From Ignavibacteria bacterium (GTDB taxonomy: Bacteria; Bacteroidota; Ignavibacteria; Tepidaquicellales; Tepidaquicellaceae), in NCBI GenBank assembly GCA_016710985.1, contig JADJTX010000009.1, positions 1 to 64,000 on the forward strand: DNA of 64,000 bases, read 5' to 3'. The notes beneath the pieces are model-generated. The model was given only the letters and a program-made list of their open reading frames with translations. It ran no database searches and was not told the origin of the DNA. The translations under genes and the position numbers were made by a program. Numbering within the stretch: position 1 is the first letter of the stretch; each line of letters starts with the position of its first letter. Positions 1-9,620 of this stretch are shown here, in pieces.

Positions 1-320
1 AAATTCTACTTTTGCTGCTTCTGTATAACCATAATTAGGAGCTAACCAGGAGTACCTTCTCTTAATAATTCTAAAGCCATTAATTTTATCAGCAAATACT
101 CTATGATCTTTGATTCCAACATCCGTCCAGCCCAATTTTTCACTTTTAATTTTAGATTTGAGGATACAAATAAGCACCAACTCCTATAAATTCTTCTTCA
201 AATCCAATATGTCCATATTTCTTGTTGTTCCTAATTGTTTTAATTGCACGCAATGGAATCCATACAGAATTATTATAATCTTTTTCCGATACTCTTTCAT
301 TTCAGACATTCTTGATTCAT
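1..320 (-). CDS. Hypothetical protein, 5' part, frame-disrupted, runs off the window edge
   Basis: Not recognised. The minus strand from an ATG at 318-320 reads as good coding sequence only when frames are joined. One frame gives SEKDYNNSVWIPLRAIKTI followed by a Gly-rich stretch (GFEEEFIGVGAYLYPQ), and a second frame gives EKLGWTDVGIKDHRVFADK and then RRYSWLAPNYGYTEAAKV up to position 1. At least two small indels separate the parts. It is the gene downstream of the AlbA_2 protein on the same strand, with about 100 bp between them. In type III-like loci a Res helicase might be expected here, but no helicase motif is visible in the part present. Confidence 0.4.
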
Positions 321-419
321 TACTCTAAATGATAAGTTTTAAGTGATTGAATTATTAATAAGTCATAACAGATTTGAATATTTGTGGTCAGAATAAATTT
401 CAATTTAGTTTTAATAATA

Positions 420-1704
420 TCAAACAACATCACCAGTTTTAATTAATTTATCTTGGTACACTTTTAAAGACTCAATCGAAGGATTCCAATCAAATAATTC
501 ATAAATTTTTGCAAACTTCAAGCGGACTCTTTGATAATTTACCAATATTTCTTCTTTTGTAAGCTCATTTGAATAAACAAATCATCATATGATTTTTTAC
601 TCCTTCTAGACAAGAAATTGATTATTGAGTGAAGATAAATTTCTATTTTGAGTTTAAAAATATTTATATTTAATGTTATCCCTTCATCATACAATCCTAC
701 TTGCCAAAGTGTATAGAAATTTAAATATATGTGTTATTGGGGACAATACTCCAAAAACAAGATTTAGATCAACTAAAGGAGGTCTTTTAATCATGTAGTC
801 TCTTTTTTGAAAAAGATCAAATTCCCACCCAGTCATCCCAAATACTCCAAATATTGAATAAACTGAGGACTTTCATATGTTCTCCAAAACTCCTTGGCGA
901 GGTCCAAAATTAGTAAGTGATTGCGTAAATTTATTTCAGGCTGAATTTCCTGAAAAGTATCATCGTGAGTCGGATAATGGGGATAATCCACCTACATAAT
1001 CCACAATGTTTTTTTTTAACAATTTCTTTTCTTATATCATTTGAAATTAGTACATCCTTACATAACTTTCGGTTGAAAGTTTATCCTCACTATATCCTCT
1101 GCTTTTAATTAAATCAAGAATTTTCATTTTCGTCCATTCACAAACCTTTCAATTCTTCATTAAGTTTAACTAGATCCTCATTTACAATTTTTCACTCTAA
1201 TTCATTAAAATTAATGATAATCTTTTCATTTTCTTAATTGCTGCTAATTCTAAAGGTCTCTTAAATCAGAGGAATTTGAAATTGGTGAGCTTTCAGGTCG
1301 TCGATTAGTATTTCTATAATATAAAATTCCTTGTTTAGTCTCATTGCTATCTTTTTTAAATCACAGGGATTACTTCAAATTCAAAAACTTTTATCACGAT
1401 AAGATTCTTTTCCATCTATATCAGTTATAGTCGATACATTAAAATCCACTTTTGGATCTGCAAATGAATTTAGTTGATCTTTCATGGTTTCAATTTTGTA
1501 AGTTTCTTTGATTTCCTCTGAAACGCCAATTCTTTTTAAGTCATCATCAAATCCTATAATTATTGAACCTCCATCCTTGAGATTAGCCATTGATAATATT
1601 GCTTTTGCAAAATTCTTGATATTCCACGGTATTGAGGTCTTGAATTCATGTTTTTGCGTCTCTATTCCACCACTTAAAATTGATTCTAACTCTTCGGATG
1701 TCAT
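420..1704 (-). CDS. AlbA_2 (Schlafen-type) domain protein, frame-disrupted
   Basis: The first 107 residues (1704 to 1381) are an AlbA_2 putative nucleic-acid-binding domain. They carry the family's ETQKHEFKTSIPWN start, the FAKAILSMAN helix and the GGSIIIGFDDD strand. After a shift the frame continues with KVFEFEVIP and YYRNTNRRPES, matching the region that ends this domain in related proteins. The C-terminal part has no recognised domain; it ends with NYQRVRLKFAKIYELFDWNP and stops at 420. The joined gene would encode about 428 residues and needs several frame joins. It starts about 40 bp after the ankyrin-like gene, so it is probably co-transcribed with the methylase. AlbA_2 proteins are common in defence islands; a role here is inference. 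Confidence 0.6.
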
Positions 1705-1747
1705 TTGCTATTTAGATTGATGATTTATAATTCATAAATAAATAAAA

Positions 1748-2011
1748 CTACTTTAGTATTTTAACTATCTCTGTAAACCCTCTTTCCTCCGCAATCTTCA
1801 AAGCCGATTTTCCGTTTTTATCTTTTGCAATAATTCTAAGTAGAACTTAATAATCACCTTCATCAACAGGTAAAGTCATTAATCTTTTAACTTCATCTAC
1901 ATTATTATTTTTAACTGCTTCAATAATTTTCCATCCAGTCATTTCTCCAAGTCTGAACTTATTTGCTTCTTCCATTCCATCATAAAATTCATCCTCTTCC
2001 TCTTTTGTCAT
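1748..2011 (-). CDS. Small ankyrin-repeat-like protein with an in-frame stop
   Basis: A strong Shine-Dalgarno (GGAGGTGGG) precedes the ATG at 2009-2011. The product begins MTKEEEDEFYDGMEE and carries one ankyrin-like repeat, NNNVDEVKRLM followed by KDKNGKSALKIAEERGFTEI near the C-terminus. An in-frame TAA sits between the two halves (after VDEGDY) without any change of frame, so either a substitution or two compensating indels is involved. The ATG overlaps the stop codon of the upstream methylase (AATGA), which implies translational coupling. A single short ankyrin protein tied to a methylase could be a specificity or anti-restriction accessory, but that is a guess. Confidence 0.55.
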
Positions 2012-4332
2012 TTTCCCACCTCCAATATTTTCAAACTCTCAATCCCCAAATCATCCACAATCTTCACAGCGATCCTCTGATACTTCCTGCCTCAAACGGC
2101 AATGAAATCGTCCTTTATGGCGGCTTCGATCAGCTCTTCATCTATTTCTGCTTTCAGATTCTTTGCGAGCTTTGCCGTCCTTCTTTTTCTCTGCCATCCA
2201 GGAAGAATACCTGACGCGAAATAAACTCATTCCGTCGTAGTCCGTATCAAGCATCCACATTGCAATTCTGTCTTTGCCCGGATTCTATGTTGCCGGTCTT
2301 TGTGTTGAAGTAATCAAATCCTAAAACTTCTACTTCATATAATGTTTCTTTGTCTTTCTCTTTTTGTTTTCATTTTTAACTTTTCTTACAATGACATCCA
2401 GTGATCCTATAAGCCAAAAACTTTCATTTGATGATCGCTTCTTCTTCAGATCATCGGTCATCATATCGGGATTCATCTGAACTTTAAGCAATGTCACTCC
2501 AGGCCAGTTCATTTCGTCAATGTCCTTTGCGGCTTCGGGATCGAACTGGAATGATGCAAATACTACTATCTTCGGTCTCGGAACTAATGTCTGCGCTTCC
2601 TCGATCAGCGCAACCTGTCTCTGCTCCAATGGCGAATGTTCCGGTCGAATGAAGTCGCAACTCTTTCGGCTGAAGGCAAACCGGATTTATTTTTGTCGCT
2701 TACCTTATCTGCGCCAAGGTCATTTGATTTTGTTTCTGCATCTGCGTGAAGCCACCTTGTTCCGGGTAGCGGTTCGACTCTCGAAAATAAAATATACTGT
2801 CCGTTCTTTCCTCTTATTCCGGATTTTAATAATTCATTTCTCCATTCGGATTGTCTTAATGTTTCTCCCGAACGAACAATGGAATTATCCGCCTCGAAAA
2901 CTCCCTCTCCTTGCAAAGGAGGGGTCAGGGAGGAATCTCAAGTAATTGACCTTACAGTCGGCGACGGAACCGCCTCAACTGTAAACGGTCCGGTTACTCT
3001 TGTTTTTTTATTGTCTAAAATTGGCTGGTCATAAAGTGTTTCTGTTCCTGGAGGTTCATTGTTAGCAATTGATTTTAAAGTAATATGAGGAACTGTCTTA
3101 TATTTGAAACCGCTTCCGACTCCCTCGTTCGAATGAGCAAGTTCATAATAATCATAGACTGCTGTCATTAGTCTTTGCTTTGAAAGTGATAAGGTACTAC
3201 TCACGAGGTATCACAGGTTATCCATCTTCTTCCCCAATCTTCTGCAACAAAAGCTGTTGTTCCACTACCACATGTAATATCCAATACTAAATCACCCGGG
3301 TCGGTTGTCATATGCATGCATCTCTCTATCACCTTTGAATATGTTTGAACAACATAAACTTTATTTGCAGCAAAAGTACTTTCTTGAGTATCATTCCAAA
3401 AATTTGATATTCTAACAAATGGAAAGTCATCTTCAAATCTCACATAAGCTAAAGTATTTTTAACACCTATTAATCTGTTAGCTTTTTCTAAATTATCAAA
3501 TCCTGATTTATTGGGCTTCCAAAATTTCCCAGATCGAGGTCTATATTCCACACCGTTTAATTCAAATGGGAAGCTGAATTTTCTCCACCACTTTGAGATG
3601 TAATTGGCGCAGATATAAATCTTTTTCCACTTGGGATATCTACAATTCCTTGAATTTCTTGATTGTTCAGTCTTCTTCTTTCCCCATCTTTCGTTTCTAT
3701 CCAAGTGTAACCTTGGTCTAAAGATAAGATAAATAGAATGAATCCCAAGTTCCACGTATCACGAAATGCTTTAATAGTTTCCGGTTCACCGATAGGATCA
3801 TCATCTTTTCGTCTTTCACATCACGTTTATTACGAATGGCTGGAAGTTGCTTCCCGTATTTTATTCCGTAAGGCGGGTCGAAAATGAATCATCTGCACCT
3901 GTCCTGCAAAGTCCTTCTTTTTCTAGAAATTCATCACAAGCAGGCTGTCACCGGCGATTAATCTATTCGACCAGTTGTTTGGTGCTTAGAAAAATTCTAT
4001 CGCATCTTTAAAGAGGAACCTCTTCTTTAAATGAGGACTCCTGTTCGAATTACTTCCGTTTTTCCTCACAGCTTCTTGATCGAGCGCGGATCAATTCCTC
4101 CGTGCACAGGCAGCGAAACTGTATCACACACTTCAAGCGACAATCTTTCCGCTTTCCCCGCCCGTTGAGGCTGCGGATCAGATAGGATCATAGCTGTATT
4201 TTTCTTACCGAGATCTTTATCTGATTCAGGAGTGACAAGCCCGACGGGTGGATTATTTACACGTTCTTTGTCTTTGTGATCGTATTGTTCTATGGGACGT
4301 TTTGAGGAAGCAGTAGATTTTCGTTTTGCCAT
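2008..4332 (-). CDS. mod: Type III-like DNA adenine/cytosine methyltransferase (Mod), frame-disrupted
   Basis: The N-terminus (4332 to 4066) has the family signature RPIEQYDHKDKERVNNPP followed by PVHGGIDPRSI. The catalytic DPPY motif is at 3868-3879 (FDPPYGIKYG). The S-adenosylmethionine-binding motif is in 3201-3755 (DLVLDITCGSGTTAFVAED). DPPY before FxGxG is the beta-class order typical of type III Mod enzymes. The C-terminus reads EVLGFDYFNTKTGNIES, MLDTDYDGMSLF, LKAEIDEELIEAAIKDDF and KIVDDLGIESLKILEV, all characteristic of this methylase group. The joined length is about 770 residues. At least six frame changes interrupt it. It overlaps the start of the ankyrin-like gene. No Res-type restriction helicase is adjacent. 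Confidence 0.8.
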
Positions 4333-4464
4333 TAAATATTCTTTAATTAAATTTAAGTGCTATTCGGGGTTTAATTTTGTTAGGAGGTATCTTCACATCT
4401 GCTTTCCTGTTCAATCAATTAGAATCTGACAAAATAAAGAAATTGTTATCACTATTACAAACAA

Positions 4465-5270
4465 CTATTCAATGTTCAAGAATTCTTCTTTGCCGGTCAC
4501 ATCATGTAGAGATGCCCAATTTGTTTGCGTTTCTTGATTCAAGATATATATTCAACAATAAATATAATTACACTAACTCTCTGATTAATTTTCCCAATTT
4601 AAGAGTTTTTTCTTCTGTAAATTTTTTCAAAGAAACATTTCCATAAAAGTTATCTTTTATAGTTGTTATATCGCATTTCATTTCATTTTCAATACAATCA
4701 ATCAATTTTTCTACACCAATTAATCTATTTGGCAAATATAGTTTATAATAATTTGCTGATCTAAAGACAGATTAAATCTAATCCTCCCCTTCTGTTTAGA
4801 ATTGAAAAGGGTTTATTAGTTTTTCGTGAATAAACTCGTAACGAAAAACCTTCTGGCTTCAACGTATTCATTAAGACCTCACCTTGTAAAACTTTGTTTA
4901 TGCTGGATGTTGTTATATCAGAAAGTGAATCTATAAGTATTTTAAAAAATGTGTGTTCAGAGACTTTTCACTTATTTTGTTCCTGGTATTGGTTTAAATC
5001 CATAAATATAAGTTTCAATTAAGTTTTACTAAGTATTTAATGGATAGAATTTGCTGTTGATTTAATTTAGCATTATTAATTTCTTTCAAATAATCTTTGA
5101 TCTCTTCAAGCGAAAGATCTCCATTATGTTTTGCTAAGCCCACAAATTATATACACTTTTTCATAATGTGATGAATATATTTGAGTCTGTGGAATATTCT
5201 CCGAACCTAGCTCTATATTTATTCTATTCTCAGGTTTAGAAATATCTTCTCTTACAAATAAGTCCTCCAT
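4465..5270 (-). CDS. Hypothetical protein of about 265 residues, frame-disrupted
   Basis: Not recognised. Joining frames gives a start MEDLFVREDISKPENRINIE, then GLAKHNGDLSLEEIKDYLKE, YLVKLIETYIYGFKPIPGTK, LMNTLKPEGFSLRVYSRK and YLPNRLIGVEKLIDCIENEM, ending NWASLHDVTGKEEFLNIE. It is a mixed alpha/beta protein with no signal peptide, membrane segment or known motif that I can see. It lies between the PD-(D/E)XK nuclease gene and the methylase, all on the same strand with short gaps (about 130 bp on each side), so it is probably part of the same defence operon. At least five indels are needed to read through. Confidence 0.45.
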
Positions 5271-5413
5271 GTTAAGGTATTTATTTATTAATTCATTCAA
5301 GTTTGATAATAGAAAATTTCATGTTTCAATTATCTATTTTCACATTGAAGATTTTTATTTGATCCGCTAAAATATGCCATATTTCTTATAGAAATTGAAT
5401 CCTTGCAATTTTC

Positions 5414-6361
5414 TCAATACAATTTAATTCCTAAATATCTATCCTTTAGTTCTTTAGTCCAATCTTTATTATGTATGGTTCTTAACGTTAGGATGAAGTC
5501 ATCCAAATATCTCGGATAAAATCCGGTTTGTACTTCATTTTCAGTAATCAGATACTTTTTATATTCATTTACCCCATTTTGGCAATCTGTATTTGCTTTG
5601 GGGAATAAAAAAACAAAAAACCCTGAGGCATAATCTTTCTGATGAGCAATGGAAAGCATATGGTCACGCCATATTTGAGATAGCGGAACTTTCCTTAAAA
5701 TTTCAATAGCATTTTGCTTAAAAATGTTATTTTTTGTTAATCGTGTATATTCCTTCTGATGCTTTAAATAATTTCTTTCTGCAACTTCATTTGATTCTTC
5801 TCTAAATTCTCCGAATACTTAACTTCAATTCCTATAAAACCTTTCTTCTCATTTCTTACAAACTCTACAAATACATCAAATGCTGAATGATCTCCGGAAT
5901 ATTCTTTGCTTCCTCTTCCGGCCAGAATATTCAAATTTGATTGATGTTACGGAGTCTAATACATCTGGAAATATTTCGTTGAAAAATTTTGTTGCTAATT
6001 GCAGATCATAATGAAGTTCGCCGAATAAATTGAAGCATAAAGGTTGCGATGAGAGCAAATTACTCCAGATTCTTTTACATCATACATTGCCCTGGTTATT
6101 TTCGCATTCTCTATTTCAAAGACACAAGCTGTTTAGTTTTTCTCTGTAAGAAAATTTGATTTTGTTGTAATCGCAAAATCATCTTCCAAATAATTACCAT
6201 ATTTTCCCATCGGGAATCGTTTTTCATGACGCCATTTGCTTTGTAAAGCCTCGCAAGAAGCAACAAAATCATTGTCCCTAAAATATTTGGCGTTATATTT
6301 AATTAATTCGTCTAATGGGGTTTTTTTAGCATATTTATATTGCAATCTTAAAAATATTCAT
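5414..6361 (-). CDS. PD-(D/E)XK nuclease-like protein (PGN_0703/PDDEXK_13 type), frame-disrupted
   Basis: Joined frames show LSSQPLCFNLFGELHYDLQL and FFNEIFPDVLDSVTSIKFEY, the hallmark of this restriction-endonuclease-like family. The predicted active site follows as SGDHSAFDVFVEF (Asp) and GFIGIEVKYSE (Glu-x-Lys). Near the C-terminus come ASGFFVFLFPKANTDC and FYPRYLDDFILTLRTI, also family-typical. A TTG at 6345 opens the current frame. An ATG at 6361, reached by changing one base in an A/T run (MNIFRLQYKYAKKTP), is a better start. The protein is about 310 residues and probably cytoplasmic. It follows the CFI-box gene by about 95 bp. The nuclease role is known only from the fold; the target is unknown. 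Confidence 0.65.
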
Positions 6362-6455
6362 TTTTGAACCATTGATTACATTCAAATTTACTCTAAGATT
6401 AGTATGATCTTTCTTATTAAAAATCGCATAAACTTCCTCAATGAACTATTTTGTC

Positions 6456-7173
6456 TTATTCATCTGCAATTGGTGGTGATAACCAATAATATACCCCTAC
6501 AAAAAACTTCCTGCAATGTGGGTCATTAACTGATTGTCTCACAGATTTTACTAATTTTGAGATTTCTAAATTATCTTTATCACCAAAAGCAGCTGTTGCA
6601 ATAAAACATTTAGTTGAATTTTTACTCTAATCAAAAATTCAAATCTCTCAGGCTTTGACCATAAATAATGTTTACAATAATCAATTTGACCTTCAAATTC
6701 ATAAATACTTCCTTTTTCTAATTGATAATATTCTAGATTGGAGATACTTTTTATTGTGTTTTGATAATACTCTTTTTCTGCTTTTTCGTTTCCTTTATTT
6801 CCGGAATATCTAAATTTAGGTATATTTCTAGGTTCATATTTAATAAGAATATTATCATCAATGCTAAGATGAATTGGAAATTCCCCATTTGATAATATCA
6901 ATATAGAACCTATTCCTTTAATATTTAAAGAAGGGGGAAGTTGTATTTTGAAAACTATTATTTGTATATTATATTCGTTAAAAAAAAAAGTAATATTAGT
7001 TATTGCAATTCCCTTTTTCCAAAGTTGATCTTGGATTTTCATTTCGAAAGCAGTTTTTGAACACTTGTAGAGAGTTTTTCCAATCTTAACTTCTGAAATT
7101 TTTATTATATTCCTTTAATTCGGTTGCTACATTTTTTTATATCTAAAATAATTTTTTTACTTTGAAATTTCAT
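6456..7173 (-). CDS. CFI-box-CTERM domain protein, frame-disrupted
   Basis: The longest intact stretch (7042 to 6566) encodes a beta-rich region with no recognised fold. Joining the next frame gives STKCFIATAAFGD, then LVKSVRQSVNDPHCRKFF and GVYYWLSPPIADE, which is the CFI-box C-terminal motif (CFIATAA ... YY.LSPPIA). Upstream, frames can be extended to an ATG at 7173 (MKFQSKKIILDIKK). The CFI box is a short C-terminal module found on otherwise unrelated bacterial proteins and its function is unproven. The gene precedes the PD-(D/E)XK nuclease on the same strand. Coding-like sequence after the stop (IEEVYAIFNKKDHTNL) suggests the true end may lie slightly further on. Confidence 0.55.
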
Positions 7174-7311
7174 AATAGTTGATAAATCAAAATATTTAAA
7201 CTGTATATACTTAGAAATTTAAAATAATTTTTCATAAAACCTTTTTAATAACTATTAGTTTCCATTCTATTTTATTTATTAACCTGATCGATTTTAATGA
7301 ATTCTATCAAT

Positions 7312-7533
7312 TTAATCCAAGTTCCACACTATCGAAAAAAAATCACACTCTTCATCCTCTGGCAAATCCTTACCAGCCTGAAATCTGCAGATAACATCTA
7401 CTTCATCATTACTTTTTATCTGGTTTCCGCCATCTCGCCAGAGAAACTCCGGATCAAACTGCCTGCGGGAATTGTATATATGGACTTTCCCGATCACCTA
7501 CAATTATTTTAGCCTTATCTTTCCAAGATCCAT
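7312..7533 (-). CDS. Small hypothetical protein, frame-disrupted
   Basis: Not recognised. The C-terminal part reads FDPEFLWRDGGNQIKSND and EVDVICRFQAGKDLPEDE, ending CDFFSIVWNLD. The N-terminal part in another frame reads KAKIIVGDRESPYIQFPQAV. The whole length is a multiple of three, so at least two compensating indels are needed. It is acidic, has no signal peptide or membrane segment, and lies about 75 bp downstream of the DUF2075 ATPase gene on the same strand. It could be a fifth member of that operon. The 140 bp between it and the CFI-box gene is very AT-rich and shows nothing else. Confidence 0.35.
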
Positions 7534-7609
7534 ACGTTCAAAAAATTCAATTTAGATTGATAGTTACTAGCGAACATTATTTTGATAAATAGTTCTGTTC
7601 ATCTTTGCT

Positions 7610-9292
7610 CTATTTAAACATTAATCTTGTTTTATTCAATCTTGATTTAAAATACTTTTCCGTTTCCATATCTACAAAATAAACATAACATCCTTTCATT
7701 CCTCTTGTAAACAGAATTCTATATATATTTCTTACCAGTTTATTTAATTCCTCAGGTTTATATTTTAATCGTTGTTTACCTTTTATATCCTTATATTCTT
7801 TCCAGTCAGTGAAAAAGATTTTTGTTAAAGGATGTATCTGGAGATCTTTTCCTACTATTATACCAACATAATCAAATTCAAGTCCTTGTGAAGTATGAAC
7901 ACAACCAATTTGGTTTACACCATCTTCATTTATTGCCCACGTACTGCCTTCATTGCGGGAATTCATGGCATTGAAAAATTGTGTTCAGGGATACTTCCAT
8001 CATTACCCGAGAATTGGAATTTCCTTTTTCGCGCAGTCCATTCCATGCATACCCTGCTAATAACCTGGCATTCATTCCAATATCATTTTCAAATATAGCG
8101 TTACGAAGATAATTCGGATTGTAAAATCTTAAATTCAAAATCTCCTATTTTCCCATCCGTCAAATTTGCTGTATTATCTAATTGTAATACATCATCAACC
8201 CAGTTTATGAAACCTCTGCACCGGAACATCTGAACTGAGCTTTAAGGTCAACTAGTTGAATTTTGCTCGAATTTTTCCACTACTCTATAAACTTCAACTA
8301 ATGACCCAATATCATCCGGTCGGATCATTTGTTTTTCATCAATGAATAGTATGGTGACTTTTGACGCATTAACAATATCCTCAATCTGATTTTCGCCTTT
8401 ATACATATATGCATTCCCATTTTTTGAACGATGAGCTTCATCCACTACAGTACATCAAACAATTTTACTTGCTCCATAAAACGATGATGAGCCTTTGGTA
8501 AATGCCTTACGATTTCCCAAATCCTTTTATTAATTTATCCAGCATAACTTCTCTGAAAGAAGCATTGGGTGCAACAAAAAAACATTCTTATTTTTTTAAT
8601 AATCCAAGTAATTCATTGAAACTACAGATTTTCCCGTACCAGGTCCCCATTAATAACTACAACTGTTTTTCTTTTGCGATTTAAAGCAATTTCTTTAGCA
8701 ATTTCAAAAGCAACCTTCGTTCATCCATCAATCGAATTCGAATTACATTCAAATAAGCCACAGACATGATCTATCAATTTTTTACTTGGCTTAATATTAC
8801 TGCTTTCTATCTGGTACAGTATATCTTCACCATTTCCTTTTCCAACAAACATTCTCAAAAATTCTTCAAGCTGAAAGTCTTTTAAATACAGTTTGTATGA
8901 ATATGCCTGATAAGAAGGATGAAGTATGTTTCCAAAATAGTCAGTATATACCAATCCATCCTTTTTGTACTTTCTGCTTTTTTCCATTGCTTAAATTCTA
9001 TAATGATAAATCCGGGTCTGCCGGATTCATCAGTACCTGAGATTATGAAGTCCACTCTTTTTGAAGTAGAAGGCAAATTATATTCTACTAGAACCCAACA
9101 ATCATCTGCAATTCTGGCTCTGTCCACAACATTTCCCATAAATTGCATTGAATTGATCCATGACGTCTCCTCATTAGCCCTTTTATTACTCCACTTGAAT
9201 TTTTCTAATACTAAGTCCCTAATTTTTTGTGATATCGTGTTTGATCGTACATCGTCAATAAACCCTTTACTAGAATTTTTATAAACGATCAT
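7610..9292 (-). CDS. DUF2075 (Schlafen group 3-like) DNA/RNA helicase-type ATPase, frame-disrupted
   Basis: The N-terminus (MIVYKNSSKGFIDDVRSNTI, then WVLVEYNLPSTSKRVDFIIS) and HPSYQAYSYKLYLKDF match the nuclease-like region that opens DUF2075 proteins. The Walker A loop GGPGTGKS is near 8631-8654 once a missing G is allowed. Walker B is VDEAHRS near 8425-8445, followed by the sensor-like KVTILFIDEKQMIRPDDIGS. The C-terminal helicase motif is GCVHTSQGLEFDYVG and then NIYRILFTRGMKG. About 560 residues, the usual size for the family. Its ATG follows the stop of the MazG-like gene with no gap. The family has superfamily 1 helicase-like motifs and is enriched in defence islands; its substrate is not established. 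Confidence 0.7.
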
Positions 9293-9618
9293 TTAATGTA
9301 GTTGATTATATTTTTTAGAACTCCCCTTCACTTTACCCATGGATATTTTTACTATTAGAATTAATTTTCTCAAAGATAATTTCCTTCAAATCAAATCCAT
9401 ACTTTTCGGAAATAAGCATTGAATAAATCATTACATCCGCGATCTCTTCTTTCCTTTTTCCTTATCCGCTTCATCTGCATTCTTCCATAAAGAATTCGAG
9501 CAATTCTCCGGCTTCAATATTGATAGCTGGCGAGATCTTTCGGATTATGAAACTGTTCCCAGTCTCTCTCATCTCTGAATTTGATTATTTCATCTAGAAT
9601 CTCTTTTATCTCACTCAT
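9293..9618 (-). CDS. MazG-like nucleotide pyrophosphohydrolase, frame-disrupted
   Basis: Joined frames read MSEIKEILDEIIKFRDERDW, then EQFHNPKDLA, INIEAGELLEFF with the usual W-rich continuation, and EEIADVMIYSMLISEKYGFD, ending KVKGSSKKYNQLH. The two acidic clusters (EAGELLE and EEIADV) are the metal-binding pair of all-alpha NTP pyrophosphohydrolases. These hydrolyse NTPs or dNTPs to NMP and pyrophosphate. The length of about 109 residues is right for the small single-domain type. The stop codon is directly followed by the ATG of the DUF2075 gene, and the start lies at the end of the TPR/HExxH gene, so the three are one translational unit. Confidence 0.7.
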
Positions 9619-9620
9619 CT

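Noticed and set aside
4377..4646. Plus-strand 89-residue open frame.
   Set aside because: It is antisense to the end of the minus-strand unknown gene and to the leader of the methylase, and has no coding features of its own.
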